Notes: generated from the sequence alone by a model not told the origin. Positions 16,803 through 27,004 are shown, numbered from the stretch's first letter. The stretch: 64,000 bases of DNA from Parasutterella secunda (GCF_023336895.1 NZ_JAMBLT010000006.1:1-64000); one strand, 5' to 3'. Program-made: numbers and translations.

Positions 16803-19800
16803 TTAAATTTGCTCTTCTATTTCTTTGGCAGCAAAGGGTAACGCAAATCTCAAATATCCTTCATTCAAAAATATAAAATCCCCTTCATTAACTGGGCGTT
16901 TCTGCATCGCCGGCATTACCTCAAGTATCTTTTCATTTTTAAGATCATCAATCATTATTATGTGGTTGTCTCTTCTTATTAAATGGTAGTTTTTCCCTTC
17001 AAGATAGTTGATCAACGGTTTTAGTAATTCAAATTGTTCATCGACACTCTTTCTTTCAGGCAATGAAGAGTTTTTTGCCCAATTTAATAAATCTAAGGCT
17101 GATTTTCTGTCTAACAAATGATGAACTCTTTGGTTTTGATAATGTTTTAAACAATCAAAACAGGCGCTCTCGCAGGAACATTTGCTTAATAATTCTGTTG
17201 TCTCTTTTAATAAAATTTGAGCTTGATCTGTCAGTGAGGTTGCATAACCGGCACCACTCGACAGACTGTCATAAATAAAGATATCAATAAAGTCCCCACT
17301 TGAATTATGTCTAAAACGATAACCGGCGTTGATTTCTGAAAATTCAATATCCAATATTTTGCAAGCCGCCATCCTTAAAGCTTCGGCCAATGTACAAGCC
17401 GCCCTATCTTTCCACGGATTATTTTCGAGGGATAAATTCATGCACTCGTGATCGAGGATAAATTCCATCACCATCATATCTGTTGTGAAATTAAATCCAA
17501 GATTTACATGAACCGGAGTATGTTTGCATACCGCACTACTTCCTCGATAGGGACGTAAAACATCAGCGCTAAACTCTTCACTATCTGCGGGAGCAGCTGC
17601 TCCACATTTGGTACATACTAGGAACCCTTTGTTTTTAGGACCAGGATTTAGTAGAAGAATCTGTTGTTTCTTTCTTGAAGCGACTTTTATTCCTTTGTAT
17701 CCGATGACTTCGTCCATGACTTCATTATCGTCTGGCAAAGTACTATACATGGGGATGCCTGTATAAGAATATTCCTCTACTGCCCTTACTTTGGGAATCG
17801 ATCTTCCATTTTTAGGTGCAAATCCCCAAGGTTTCAAAGTATCCGGCATTCTCTCAATTGACTTATTCCCACAGAAGGGACAACTTTCTTCCGCATTGTG
17901 GTCTGTGCCAAACCACCCACAAGAGGTACAGCGATACGTTGGTTTTAAGTAGTTCTCATCATTAAAGTAACTTTGAGCCTCATTCACTTTCTTATGATTG
18001 GTGTGGTTATAAATACCTCCAATTAAATAGGTTTGTTTATCCACAACAATTGAACGACCTGGTGCGTATTCGTTAATAGCTATATCCAAGCTTCTTTCGA
18101 TTTTATGAGTTAATTTCCCATTCCAATCTTCAATATTCATGGAAACAACGTTTTTGGGAAATGAGTAGGTTGCCACCAATCCGTCTTGGTATAAAACATC
18201 AAGCAAAGAAACGTCATTCTCAAACAAATCCGGATGTTTTTTAAAACGTGCCCGGATATTATTTAGGCCTTCCAACATAAAATCACAGGCCTGGGGAATA
18301 AATTTCCGGTTCTTTAGATTGCTGTGATCCTCTTTTCTCCATTTATTAATAAATTGCTTAAAATCATCAAAGTCTTCAATTAAGAAGTCTTTAGCTCCAT
18401 ACTGATCAATATCTATCGATTGCGGCAGAAAATAATCATGGAAAGCTATCAAAGATAAATGGCGCATAATCAACGTAGGGTTGTTGACATCAATCCAAGG
18501 CTTTCTGGCGTCTCCTCTAACCATGGGAGAGGGATCTCTGAAATAAATAGAGTCATGGGCACTATCACTACAGTAAGTGAGAATTGTTGAAAGACTTGTT
18601 CCCCGTCTACCCGCGCGACCGGCTCGCTGCTGATAATTTTCACGTTTAGGCGGCATGTTTCTCAATCCGACCGCTACTAACGAACCAATATCTATGCCGA
18701 CCTCCATCGTCGTTGTACAACTTAATACATCTACCGGCTTCTCATGCTCTGTAATAATGTCTTGAAAACGTAATTCGTACTGTTCAGTTTTTGACCACAA
18801 ATCCAAATTTTGTTCTTTATGGGACAGCTGAGCAGTATGCTCCTCAACATCTATCTGATTTATATGATATTTATCGTCTAAGCAATCAAGTAACGGTTTG
18901 CGCCAGTAATCAATCTTATGAAGAGAATCCTCATCCATACGATGAATATTTGCTGATCCGCAGTGCGGACACGCCTTATTCCACGTGAAAGCTGATATTT
19001 CCGAACAATCATCGCAGCGATACCACGGATGGTCTTTTGCAAAACATGCTCGAATTTTTCTAAGAGAAATAAAATAATTCTGATTCTTAGTATCAATATC
19101 TAACAGTAAATCTTTGAAAATTTCCACAAGTTTTTTCAAATCTTTTTCTGGAATTTTGGTTCGATTTGTGTCTAAACCTTCAAATATCTTATTTGATTGG
19201 ATACCCCAAGATTGATAACCAATTCGAACCTCATCTCTAGCTTGAGTACTTATGTCTTGTCCTAATGCCAAAGAATCTTGACAGACATTAATAAACCACA
19301 GATTAAACAGTTCAATAATTTTTTCTTTTTCAAGCCCCGAAATATGCTGATATTCCAACTCATCCATAATCATATCGAGTACTTCAGGAGTTGGCTCTAA
19401 CCAACAAATTGCAGAATCGTAAAGCGTATTAAAGGTGCCGCAAAATAGTTTTAGGAACTCAACTCCGTATGCAAATGGAAATTGACTTTTCGGCTCAGGA
19501 CGGTATTGTTTCTCTCTTCCATTACGGCTATACCTGTCATAACTGTTATATTCTTTTTTAGCATGGACTGCGAAATTTTCTCGGCTCTCCCCTTCAAAAA
19601 GATCAAGCTGACTGAGATAAGCCTCTAATGCTGTATAGCCATACAAATCCTCAAGAGTATAGTCGTCACCAGCCATTTTCATTTTATTGATTGCCCGGAG
19701 AGTTAATTGTCGAAATGCTGTATTGTCTGCATATTCAGACATATCTCGTGCCAGTTTTGCAGCCTGCTGACGACTATCTGAAAAGACTAGGACTTTTTTA

Positions 19801-22019
19801 CCTTTGTTAAGTAAATTTTCCTTACCCGGTACTTCTGGCTGTAGAAAGAACTGAGATCGAATTAAGTTATAAAACGGTAAATTACCCCGGGTAGCGAAAC
19901 TTGTAATTTCTCTTCTTTGGAGTTTATGTTGACAATGGGGACAGCTGTAAAAAGTCATTACTTCAGGTTTACCGCTATCTTGATAATCGCTGAAATACAA
20001 CTCTCTAACATCTTTCTTCCCCAACCAACTATCATCATTGGCTTTTACAAAACCACTGGTTGTATCTAAATAACACTTATTCAAAGGATGCTTTGATGAG
20101 TTCTGAGGAGCTTTATAACCTGTTGGAGGTATGTAGAAATAGACTTCCTTTAAGTCTTCTTTTAAATGAGCCCCAGGCTGATCCCACATGAAGGATCCTT
20201 CTTCACTTAAAAGTGCACTTTTATACGTATAAGCTTTAAAGAATAAAGCCCCACAGCGTCGGTCGTTGTACAGTTCTAATACTTTATGGTGACACACTGG
20301 GCAATATTGATATGTGTCACTTAAAAATAATTTGCCCAATTTTATCCCACCGATGTCATGAGCTTCCTCGCAATTGGGATTGGAACAAGCATATAAGCCC
20401 TTAATCCCTCGGAAAAACATGTGTAATCGTGCTGAAAATAACCGATTACCCTCTTTATCGATCGCTTGCGGTGCAATGTCTAACAGCACATTGATTGCTT
20501 TCAATCTTTCCGGTAAAGATAATTGAGGATAGAGTTTTTGACCTAATTCCAAAAGTGATAGAGCATTCCCTTGGCATAACTGTAAAAGTTTCTGAAAATC
20601 AACATACTCTAAGAGATGGTCAAATAGCCAACTTTGGGCCTCTTCAAGAGAGTTCCATTTTGGAATCGATCGATCCACGCTCTGCCAGAAATTAATTAAA
20701 AACAGCAACTGGCCTTCGGCATCTTTTTTGTAGTCTAAATCGATTTTTAATAAGGTTTTTACAGGTATTTCTTTTTTTAAATCCAGAAGATAAGTTTGTT
20801 TTTCTCCAAGAATAATTGGAAATTTATCGACACTATTCGTTAAATCAGAAGCAAATTTTTGTACGCTGCTTAGTTCGCCGCTGGGTAAACTGGCAGTGGT
20901 TAATATAAATTGGACTTGATGTCGTTTAACCCCTAAATAATGAAGCATACGCTCGAACAACAGAGCGACTTCGCCGCCTGCAGCTCCTCGATATACGTGG
21001 GCTTCATCAATCACAAATAAAATCTTGTTTTTGGGCGAAGCGGCTAACCATTTTTTTGTTTGATTCCAAATTGTTTGTTCAATTGGTCTCAAAAGCATGT
21101 ATTCCAACATTGAATAGTTAGTAACTAAAATGTCCGGTGCTGAGCGCTGCATTTCAAACCGAGTCAACATCTCAGCATCTGAATTAAATGTCCGATGCCG
21201 ATCAGACATTTTTTCAGACGATAAGTTATCAACAAATGCTTTCAAATCCCTTTTAGCCGGATATCTTCCTTCTTTTTTCAATCTTCTTTGGAAGTCTTTA
21301 TCTTCCATATCCGTCAAGTGAGATAAGGTTTGGGCTAATTTCTTATCTTTTTCACTATCAGGCTTTTTACCGGGATACGGGGTTCTTCCCGTATACATCC
21401 CAAACTGAGGACACCGAACTATATTTGAAGAAAACTCTCTAAAAATTCTTTGATATTTACCCTCTTCATCACCCAAAATTTTTCTCAATCTGCTTATCTG
21501 ATCACTGACTAAAGCATTCATCGGATAGAGTGCAACCACCCGTACTGCTCTTTGATCCCAAGTTCTTGGGCTATTTCTTGCTTCATTTATTAATTTGGAC
21601 AAAACCGGCCATAGAAAACATTCTGTTTTACCAGAACCTGTTCCAGTAGCAACCACGAAATCTTTTTCATGGAACCCCAGTTCTAGCGCCTCTATTTGAT
21701 GCCGATACGGCGTAGTAAAAACACCCAATTTTTGTGAAGCTAATTGTGAGAAATAGTCTTTTAGCCACTGAGGTAATTCTTTAGAGTGTTGTATCCCATC
21801 AGGTACTCGAACATAAGACGGCGTTGATTCGATATAGGGCAAACGATAAAGACCGCCCTTCTCATCTAATAATTCCGGAACTGTTTGGGCTAAAAACTCT
21901 GATTTGCTGAAATATTGAGCTATCAGATATTTTTTCATTTCTGAAAAAATTTGTTCATGAATATTCCAGGCGGTGTACTGAGCGGACACAATAATCCCCT
22001 TTTTAAGAATAGGTTCCAA
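16803..22019 (-). CDS. Large DEAH helicase with DUF1998/MZB domain, DruE-like
   Basis: This 1738-residue SF2 helicase probably acts on nucleic acid in anti-phage defence. A Q-motif-like YRHQ lies at 105-108, Walker A ATGTGSGKTE at 124-133, DEAH at 338-341, and motif III TTASLPSG near 375. The second RecA lobe is near 1110-1150, with TTTMEVGIDIG and the motif VI QQRAGRAGRRG. Between and after the lobes are several CxxC pairs, near 545-575, 695, 1000-1020 and 1365-1382. A C-terminal DUF1998 part has the four-Cys cluster CSCESACFDCL near 1612, then NQRVHHLLDR. DruE, the hallmark of Druantia, is a helicase of this size and architecture. Its start overlaps the preceding gene by 17 bases. Other DUF1998 helicases (DrmA/B, DpdJ, MrfA) are alternatives, but length and neighbours favour Druantia. 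Confidence 0.75.
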   Translation of the reverse strand: MEPILKKGIIVSAQYTAWNIHEQIFSEMKKYLIAQYFSKSEFLAQTVPELLDEKGGLYRLPYIESTPSYVRVPDGIQHSKELPQWLKDYFSQLASQKLGVFTTPYRHQIEALELGFHEKDFVVATGTGSGKTECFLWPVLSKLINEARNSPRTWDQRAVRVVALYPMNALVSDQISRLRKILGDEEGKYQRIFREFSSNIVRCPQFGMYTGRTPYPGKKPDSEKDKKLAQTLSHLTDMEDKDFQRRLKKEGRYPAKRDLKAFVDNLSSEKMSDRHRTFNSDAEMLTRFEMQRSAPDILVTNYSMLEYMLLRPIEQTIWNQTKKWLAASPKNKILFVIDEAHVYRGAAGGEVALLFERMLHYLGVKRHQVQFILTTASLPSGELSSVQKFASDLTNSVDKFPIILGEKQTYLLDLKKEIPVKTLLKIDLDYKKDAEGQLLFLINFWQSVDRSIPKWNSLEEAQSWLFDHLLEYVDFQKLLQLCQGNALSLLELGQKLYPQLSLPERLKAINVLLDIAPQAIDKEGNRLFSARLHMFFRGIKGLYACSNPNCEEAHDIGGIKLGKLFLSDTYQYCPVCHHKVLELYNDRRCGALFFKAYTYKSALLSEEGSFMWDQPGAHLKEDLKEVYFYIPPTGYKAPQNSSKHPLNKCYLDTTSGFVKANDDSWLGKKDVRELYFSDYQDSGKPEVMTFYSCPHCQHKLQRREITSFATRGNLPFYNLIRSQFFLQPEVPGKENLLNKGKKVLVFSDSRQQAAKLARDMSEYADNTAFRQLTLRAINKMKMAGDDYTLEDLYGYTALEAYLSQLDLFEGESRENFAVHAKKEYNSYDRYSRNGREKQYRPEPKSQFPFAYGVEFLKLFCGTFNTLYDSAICWLEPTPEVLDMIMDELEYQHISGLEKEKIIELFNLWFINVCQDSLALGQDISTQARDEVRIGYQSWGIQSNKIFEGLDTNRTKIPEKDLKKLVEIFKDLLLDIDTKNQNYFISLRKIRACFAKDHPWYRCDDCSEISAFTWNKACPHCGSANIHRMDEDSLHKIDYWRKPLLDCLDDKYHINQIDVEEHTAQLSHKEQNLDLWSKTEQYELRFQDIITEHEKPVDVLSCTTTMEVGIDIGSLVAVGLRNMPPKRENYQQRAGRAGRRGTSLSTILTYCSDSAHDSIYFRDPSPMVRGDARKPWIDVNNPTLIMRHLSLIAFHDYFLPQSIDIDQYGAKDFLIEDFDDFKQFINKWRKEDHSNLKNRKFIPQACDFMLEGLNNIRARFKKHPDLFENDVSLLDVLYQDGLVATYSFPKNVVSMNIEDWNGKLTHKIERSLDIAINEYAPGRSIVVDKQTYLIGGIYNHTNHKKVNEAQSYFNDENYLKPTYRCTSCGWFGTDHNAEESCPFCGNKSIERMPDTLKPWGFAPKNGRSIPKVRAVEEYSYTGIPMYSTLPDDNEVMDEVIGYKGIKVASRKKQQILLLNPGPKNKGFLVCTKCGAAAPADSEEFSADVLRPYRGSSAVCKHTPVHVNLGFNFTTDMMVMEFILDHECMNLSLENNPWKDRAACTLAEALRMAACKILDIEFSEINAGYRFRHNSSGDFIDIFIYDSLSSGAGYATSLTDQAQILLKETTELLSKCSCESACFDCLKHYQNQRVHHLLDRKSALDLLNWAKNSSLPERKSVDEQFELLKPLINYLEGKNYHLIRRDNHIIMIDDLKNEKILEVMPAMQKRPVNEGDFIFLNEGYLRFALPFAAKEIEEQI

Positions 22020-23004
22020 AAGTTATGCAATTTTTAGCTAACAACGGTATAAGAGAATCAATAATTTCTTTTTTTATCAAATAATTTGATTGGTTATCCT
22101 GATAAAGGTATTTCAAAGGCCACGAATAAATGTTTAAAAATGAACGAAGTTCACGAGGTAAGGGAAGTTCGTTCATTTTATAAAGATAATAGTCTCCACT
22201 TCGATATATCTTGCACTTTAGCCGACCATGGTAATTTTGGATGAATGCAGATGCTAGGTCTATCCATATTTGCTCAGTTTTGAAAAAGTCCGGCAGATAG
22301 GAAACAAATAAGTAACTCATCGCACCAATATTTTTAGTTTTACTTAAAAAATATCGGTAAGGCTCAACAGTTGTTCGAGCTAGTGAGACTTGGTCAACAT
22401 CGCTACTCCACCTAAAACCATTTAAAGAAGCTTTGATATCCAGTATTGAAACGTAGGCCCCATTCCCTTGATATTGCTCCCAATGTGCTGTATGAAGATA
22501 ATGTTCAAGCAATGGCCTTAAGGTATCTAACTTTAAATCCCAAAAATTGGATAAATCATCTGATTGTTTTGCTGAGTTAACTTTATATGGCCCTAAGCCC
22601 GACATATAAACCAATTCACTTGCTCTCATACCCCTAAGTAAAAGAACTTGATTGAGCGAACATTCTTTATAGACCGAATTCGAGAGTGTTTTACCTTGTT
22701 GATAATAAAAGCCTCCATTTCTGTACTGATCATAGATATAGTCAGCCATTTTATTCAGATCGATATCGTCTGATCCTGACGGATTAATAGCACGGAATAC
22801 ATTAATAAATGCTTTTTTGAAGTGATGTACAGAAACAAATCCCGCTATTCCTTCTGAATTAGTATCACTTAACGAAGCCAATGCCCAGCGACCGGCGAGA
22901 CTGTAAGCAACCCGGGCAAGATGTTCCTGCTCAGATTCCTGCGGTCTTTTAGGAATATTCAAACCGTTTTTTATTTCAATTAACAGTTCAGAAACTTCTC
23001 TCAT
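22003..23004 (-). CDS. Unrecognised third gene of the DruE-like operon
   Basis: The 333-residue protein is soluble and mostly helical, with no signal peptide and no motif I can name. It overlaps the gene before it by 4 bases (ATGA) and the helicase gene by 17 bases, so it is translationally coupled to both. In Druantia type I the gene just before druE is druD, an uncharacterised protein of roughly this size. I infer a positional equivalent from order and size only; no sequence comparison was possible. Confidence 0.65.
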   Translation of the reverse strand: MREVSELLIEIKNGLNIPKRPQESEQEHLARVAYSLAGRWALASLSDTNSEGIAGFVSVHHFKKAFINVFRAINPSGSDDIDLNKMADYIYDQYRNGGFYYQQGKTLSNSVYKECSLNQVLLLRGMRASELVYMSGLGPYKVNSAKQSDDLSNFWDLKLDTLRPLLEHYLHTAHWEQYQGNGAYVSILDIKASLNGFRWSSDVDQVSLARTTVEPYRYFLSKTKNIGAMSYLFVSYLPDFFKTEQIWIDLASAFIQNYHGRLKCKIYRSGDYYLYKMNELPLPRELRSFLNIYSWPLKYLYQDNQSNYLIKKEIIDSLIPLLAKNCITFGTYS

Positions 23005-25061
23005 AGCATCTTATTTTCAATGAGATTAATCATTTCTTGTTTATTCAAAACAAAATCTACGTCTTGAACTACACTAGAAAGCTCTTCAACATCGTCTTCT
23101 AACGTATACCATGGCAAAACTGTGCTATGGAATAGATAAGTATTTACTTGTTTCGGTTCAAACTTAAAAGTCTCTGCTAAACCTAATTCCTTTTTGACAT
23201 CTATTTGAATAGCCTTTGGCAACGCCAACCTTTTGAACCATGCCGGAGTTTCTCCGTCCACTTTCTTTGTAAATAGATTTGTTATATCAATCCTGGCCCC
23301 AAATAACTCTGTTGATTCACAGTTCTCGATATAAAAGTCTGTCAAAAGCGGTTTTACATATTTGAAAGCACTCTTTGGAAGAAGTTTTAACTCCTCGGGC
23401 AAATTTGCTGAGTAGATTACCTTGTTATTCTTTATTTTTTGTGTTTCAACTAATTGCCAAAAATATGGTTTTAAAAGAACATTGTCCACTAAAACCATTC
23501 CGTCGCCTTTAAATTTAGTTAACGCATTGATTGCATCCTGATATGTTGCGTCATTTTCTAAATAGAGATAATTCGCTCTTCGATTAAATAATGAAGCACT
23601 CAAACAATCTGCTACAGTTCTTGCTCCGGCACCAAAAATGAGAAGAGGTTTAGATGAAGGGATTAGACTTGATATAAGCAATGTTGCCATTGACGCTGTT
23701 AAATTTTTTGCAGCGCCGATTGATTCCAGATTATCTTTCAAAATTTCGGACAAGTCGTCCAAATTACTTAAAACTTCACACCTATCCCCGCTTTCTACTA
23801 AAGCACCCTCTTCAACGATATATTTTGATGCTTCTTGAACTGTATTTTTTACTTCATTTTTTTCTTCATTTACTTCTATTTTGGGTTCTATCATTTTTTG
23901 AACAAAAGGAATCGAACTCAAAAAACTTGAAATATCTGTTTGTATAGCAGTAAATTTTTCTTCTGACTTTTTAATTAAATTCTCATAAGTATCGGCTTCT
24001 GACCGAAGTTCTTCTACTTTTATCTCATTGTTGGATATTTCTTCCTGAAGTGCGTTAACTTCGTTTTGCAACGTAACCTTTTTATCTTCTAAACTCAAGA
24101 TATCTTGTCGAACATTCGGATGCTCAGCGATTAGTTGTTGACGCAAGCGATCTAGTAAGACGTTTTTGATTGTCTCATCCCCCATAACATAACTGTCAAT
24201 ATCTTTGGCGAATTGATTTTCCGAACTGAGTAAAGCAAAAAATTGAGACTTAATTAATTCTTCATATTTTTTTATTTCATCCTCTGGCATACCAAGTTGC
24301 ATTGATAAGTTCTCATAAAACCCACCATGTGCAATAGCCTGTAATATGTTTCTAAATTCAGTGTGGTAACTGTGCGTCGTTAGATTTCTTACCTTTGCCC
24401 ATGTCGCGCAGCGCTTAAGTTCATTTGCAATTACTTCGATTGGATTTTTGATAAAAATAGTCTCACACGTTGGGGGCAATTCCATTTGGTTATATAAAGT
24501 GAATTCTCCGTGCCTAAATAAATCCCTAGCAGACAATTCAACTCTATTTGTAACAAACACATTAGAGTTTAAAGTTTGAGTTTGATTATCTAGTTCTGAA
24601 AATTTCAGTAATAGACCGGAAAATCTGGAAGAATTTACTGTCGGTGCCGCGAAGATGTAATTAGCAAGATAGATGGGTTTATTACTTATTTTCTTATAGT
24701 GTTCTAAGCAAGTTCCCACATCCCCTTTTTGAATCATCGGAGCATAGTCACTGTTGATTTCAATTATTGTAGGTGCGGTACTAATAGAACAACTTATTAA
24801 TTCTTGATAGCCTTTTGGACGCTCTTCGATAGGCTTTACGGTCCACTCTACTTTATAAAATAAGCCATCTTTTAACTGAACATTTGCTTTATATACTAAA
24901 AATAAACGTGAACATCGCAGTCCATACATATCTCTCATTTGGCTTATATCAAATAATTTATCTGATTCAATGTCGGAAATCGGATCGAAAAATTTCTGCA
25001 TGGACCCATCTTCTATTAATTCTTCTCTGTATACACACAGTGATGTGTAATGCTCAATCAT
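23001..25061 (-). CDS. Coiled-coil protein with degenerate P-loop-like domain, second gene of the operon
   Basis: The product has 686 residues. The N-terminal 300 are mixed alpha/beta. Residues about 315-380 form a heptad-rich coiled coil (SLEDKKVTLQNEVNALQEE). The C-terminal part has an ATPase-like layout: LLIFGAGARTVADCL near 485 where a Walker A would be, but without the GK[ST], and GDGMVLVDNVLL near 530 as a Walker B-like strand. It may be an inactive AAA-like scaffold or a sensor. The stop overlaps the next start by 4 bases. Size and place fit druC in Druantia type I, but homology is unverified. Confidence 0.65.
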   Translation of the reverse strand: MIEHYTSLCVYREELIEDGSMQKFFDPISDIESDKLFDISQMRDMYGLRCSRLFLVYKANVQLKDGLFYKVEWTVKPIEERPKGYQELISCSISTAPTIIEINSDYAPMIQKGDVGTCLEHYKKISNKPIYLANYIFAAPTVNSSRFSGLLLKFSELDNQTQTLNSNVFVTNRVELSARDLFRHGEFTLYNQMELPPTCETIFIKNPIEVIANELKRCATWAKVRNLTTHSYHTEFRNILQAIAHGGFYENLSMQLGMPEDEIKKYEELIKSQFFALLSSENQFAKDIDSYVMGDETIKNVLLDRLRQQLIAEHPNVRQDILSLEDKKVTLQNEVNALQEEISNNEIKVEELRSEADTYENLIKKSEEKFTAIQTDISSFLSSIPFVQKMIEPKIEVNEEKNEVKNTVQEASKYIVEEGALVESGDRCEVLSNLDDLSEILKDNLESIGAAKNLTASMATLLISSLIPSSKPLLIFGAGARTVADCLSASLFNRRANYLYLENDATYQDAINALTKFKGDGMVLVDNVLLKPYFWQLVETQKIKNNKVIYSANLPEELKLLPKSAFKYVKPLLTDFYIENCESTELFGARIDITNLFTKKVDGETPAWFKRLALPKAIQIDVKKELGLAETFKFEPKQVNTYLFHSTVLPWYTLEDDVEELSSVVQDVDFVLNKQEMINLIENKML

Positions 25062-25077
25062 TTTAAGTCTCCAAATA

Positions 25078-26586
25078 TTACTTTATAAGTTTGTAAACTT
25101 GAACCGTTGATATACCTTTTAATTTCCAAAATTCTTTGATTTCATTTGGAAATTTTTTTCTATAGGCCATCGCTGTTAATGGCGAAACCTGGTTTAAGGG
25201 CGCCATTGAATAGATTCTCTGGTCGGTAAAGTCATTGTCAGAATTTGTTTTTGCTTTTGCCCTTTTCAAACCCTTTATGCAAAGTTCTTTCTGAAGATCT
25301 TTTCCATTGAAAACTTTAATAGTTTGCCCTCTGAGAAGATCAATCTTATTTTCTACATTAGATTGAATATCTCCGATTGCAATAAGTGCTCGATCTTTAT
25401 AAATCTCATACTTCAGATTGATATTTGTTGTACAAATCAAAATATCTTTCCTTAAACTTTCATGCAATACATCTTCAGTTATCTCATTGCCATCAATATC
25501 ACGAAAATTTAAATCTGCAATAAAAAGCCTTGGAGTTTCTTCTTGTGGCTTATAAACAACCTGCACAAATTTAATTAAGTTACTTCTACCCAGCGAAATT
25601 ACAGGCCTAAATACTGTTTTTATCTCAAAAACACTATGTAACGGGTTGTTTATGTTCTTGTTGCTATCCAACTCTAAGAAGCAGCCATCGGGTTGGATTT
25701 TTGATCGTACATCACCTGTAAAAGCGATATAAATTACTTTTGATCCAGAACTTATTTCGTATGAAGATCTTGTTGTTAGCGGCCAAACAGGAGTAATTGA
25801 TACCGGTCTATCTGTTAAGTTAGCCGAATATTCAAAGAAGAAATTTGCTGCGCTTATAGTTGGTTTGTCTGCTTTGCACACAATCAGATCCCAACCATTT
25901 AAATCAATTTCTTTCTTATCTATGCTTACAGCAAAACGATAGCGATTTTTTCTCAACTCCCCTGATTTGAGCAGTAAAAAATATTCTTTCCCTACCTCTA
26001 CATCCGCGTCATTGGGTAATAATTTCCCTGAATGAGCATCAAATAAGGAACCTGTCTGCTTCACTCCTTTTCTACTTTCCGGCCATTCAGTTTCTTCCGG
26101 TGAATTCACAATGACACTGACTGGAGGACGCCGTCCAATTCCCAAATATGTCGTTGTTGAATAAAAAAGACGATCTGAGCTAAATTTTTTTGTCTCCCAG
26201 TCTTGATTTTCTGTTTCTACTTCAAGACTAAATTTAAAACCGATCTTTAAAAGCTCGTCGCTTACCTTGAAAAATCCCATTAAAAATTGAACTTTTTTAT
26301 TCTCAATTTCAATTTTTAATGGAAATTCACGTTCTCCTGCATAAAAACCATACAACGAATAGGACTGCGCTCTTAATGCACAACTCTTATCTTCTTCTGC
26401 TGAAGGATGTCTAAAATAAGGAACCTTGTTATAAGCGCAAACAAGGCTTAGGAGCTGATGGCAACAAGGACAACGCAATAACTCCGAGTCCATTCGGATA
26501 CCTGAGGGATAATTTTTTGATAACGAATACGCCGTCCGCGTTTCCCAACGTGTCTCGTTACGAAATTTTGCTTCATTGCTCATCAC
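25078..26586 (-). CDS. Zinc-finger protein, first gene of the DruE-like operon
   Basis: The 502-residue protein opens with a CoiA-type zinc signature: CPCC (C39 and C42), PYFRH (H60) and C69. The remainder is beta-rich with many Phe/Tyr strands and a basic C-terminal helix (KKFPNEIKEFWKLKGI). It leads the operon, 16 bases before the coiled-coil gene. A second ATG one codon later is equally possible. The 418 bases upstream contain no other minus-strand gene, so the operon promoter probably lies just above 26586. Size and position match druB of Druantia type I; druA (DUF4338) is not found in the window. Confidence 0.65.
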   Translation of the reverse strand: MMSNEAKFRNETRWETRTAYSLSKNYPSGIRMDSELLRCPCCHQLLSLVCAYNKVPYFRHPSAEEDKSCALRAQSYSLYGFYAGEREFPLKIEIENKKVQFLMGFFKVSDELLKIGFKFSLEVETENQDWETKKFSSDRLFYSTTTYLGIGRRPPVSVIVNSPEETEWPESRKGVKQTGSLFDAHSGKLLPNDADVEVGKEYFLLLKSGELRKNRYRFAVSIDKKEIDLNGWDLIVCKADKPTISAANFFFEYSANLTDRPVSITPVWPLTTRSSYEISSGSKVIYIAFTGDVRSKIQPDGCFLELDSNKNINNPLHSVFEIKTVFRPVISLGRSNLIKFVQVVYKPQEETPRLFIADLNFRDIDGNEITEDVLHESLRKDILICTTNINLKYEIYKDRALIAIGDIQSNVENKIDLLRGQTIKVFNGKDLQKELCIKGLKRAKAKTNSDNDFTDQRIYSMAPLNQVSPLTAMAYRKKFPNEIKEFWKLKGISTVQVYKLIK

Positions 26587-27004
26587 TACCCTATTACGTT
26601 ATGGTGATTTAGATGACAGAATAACATTTAATTTTCATGTTGAATAGGCAAATTTCTTCAATGTGGCTTAGCCTGCTAAACAGTTCGTTTCATATTTTTT
26701 GACTTTTTTTTCTAAAATACGAAATCTTCCTTCAATTTGTGAAGTCTTAAAATATTTTTTTGTCAAGTGTCTACTGCACCTTTTCTGTTATAACATTCGT
26801 TGCATCCAATTCAGCTTTCACAGGTTACGTAATGTTTGATAAAGACAAATTTTTAGAACTTTTAACTTCTTACAAAGGTTCTTTTCGTCAATATTGGTCC
26901 AGTGATTCTTTCAGTTTGTGAAGCACAAAAAACAAACTACCTGCTTCTTATTCTGAAGTAGGTTTTGATCTAATGATTAAAAGAGTTAATGGAGGAAATT
27001 TACC
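26587..27004. other. Intergenic region with short leader-like ORF and hairpin
   Basis: This AT-rich gap separates two divergent units. It holds a 29-codon frame at 26832-26921 (+), starting MFDKDKFLELL, and a hairpin at 26939-26963 (ACCTGCTTC with GAAGTAGGT) followed by TTTT. Both lie ahead of the 192-residue gene. They could be a leader peptide with an attenuator, or the stump of a broken gene. Confidence 0.35.

Noticed and set aside
16803-26586. DISARM or Dpd system
   Set aside because: A DUF1998 helicase is shared with these systems. However, there is no separate DUF1998 protein, no PLD gene, no methyltransferase and no DpdA-type gene, and helicase and DUF1998 are fused in one very long protein.
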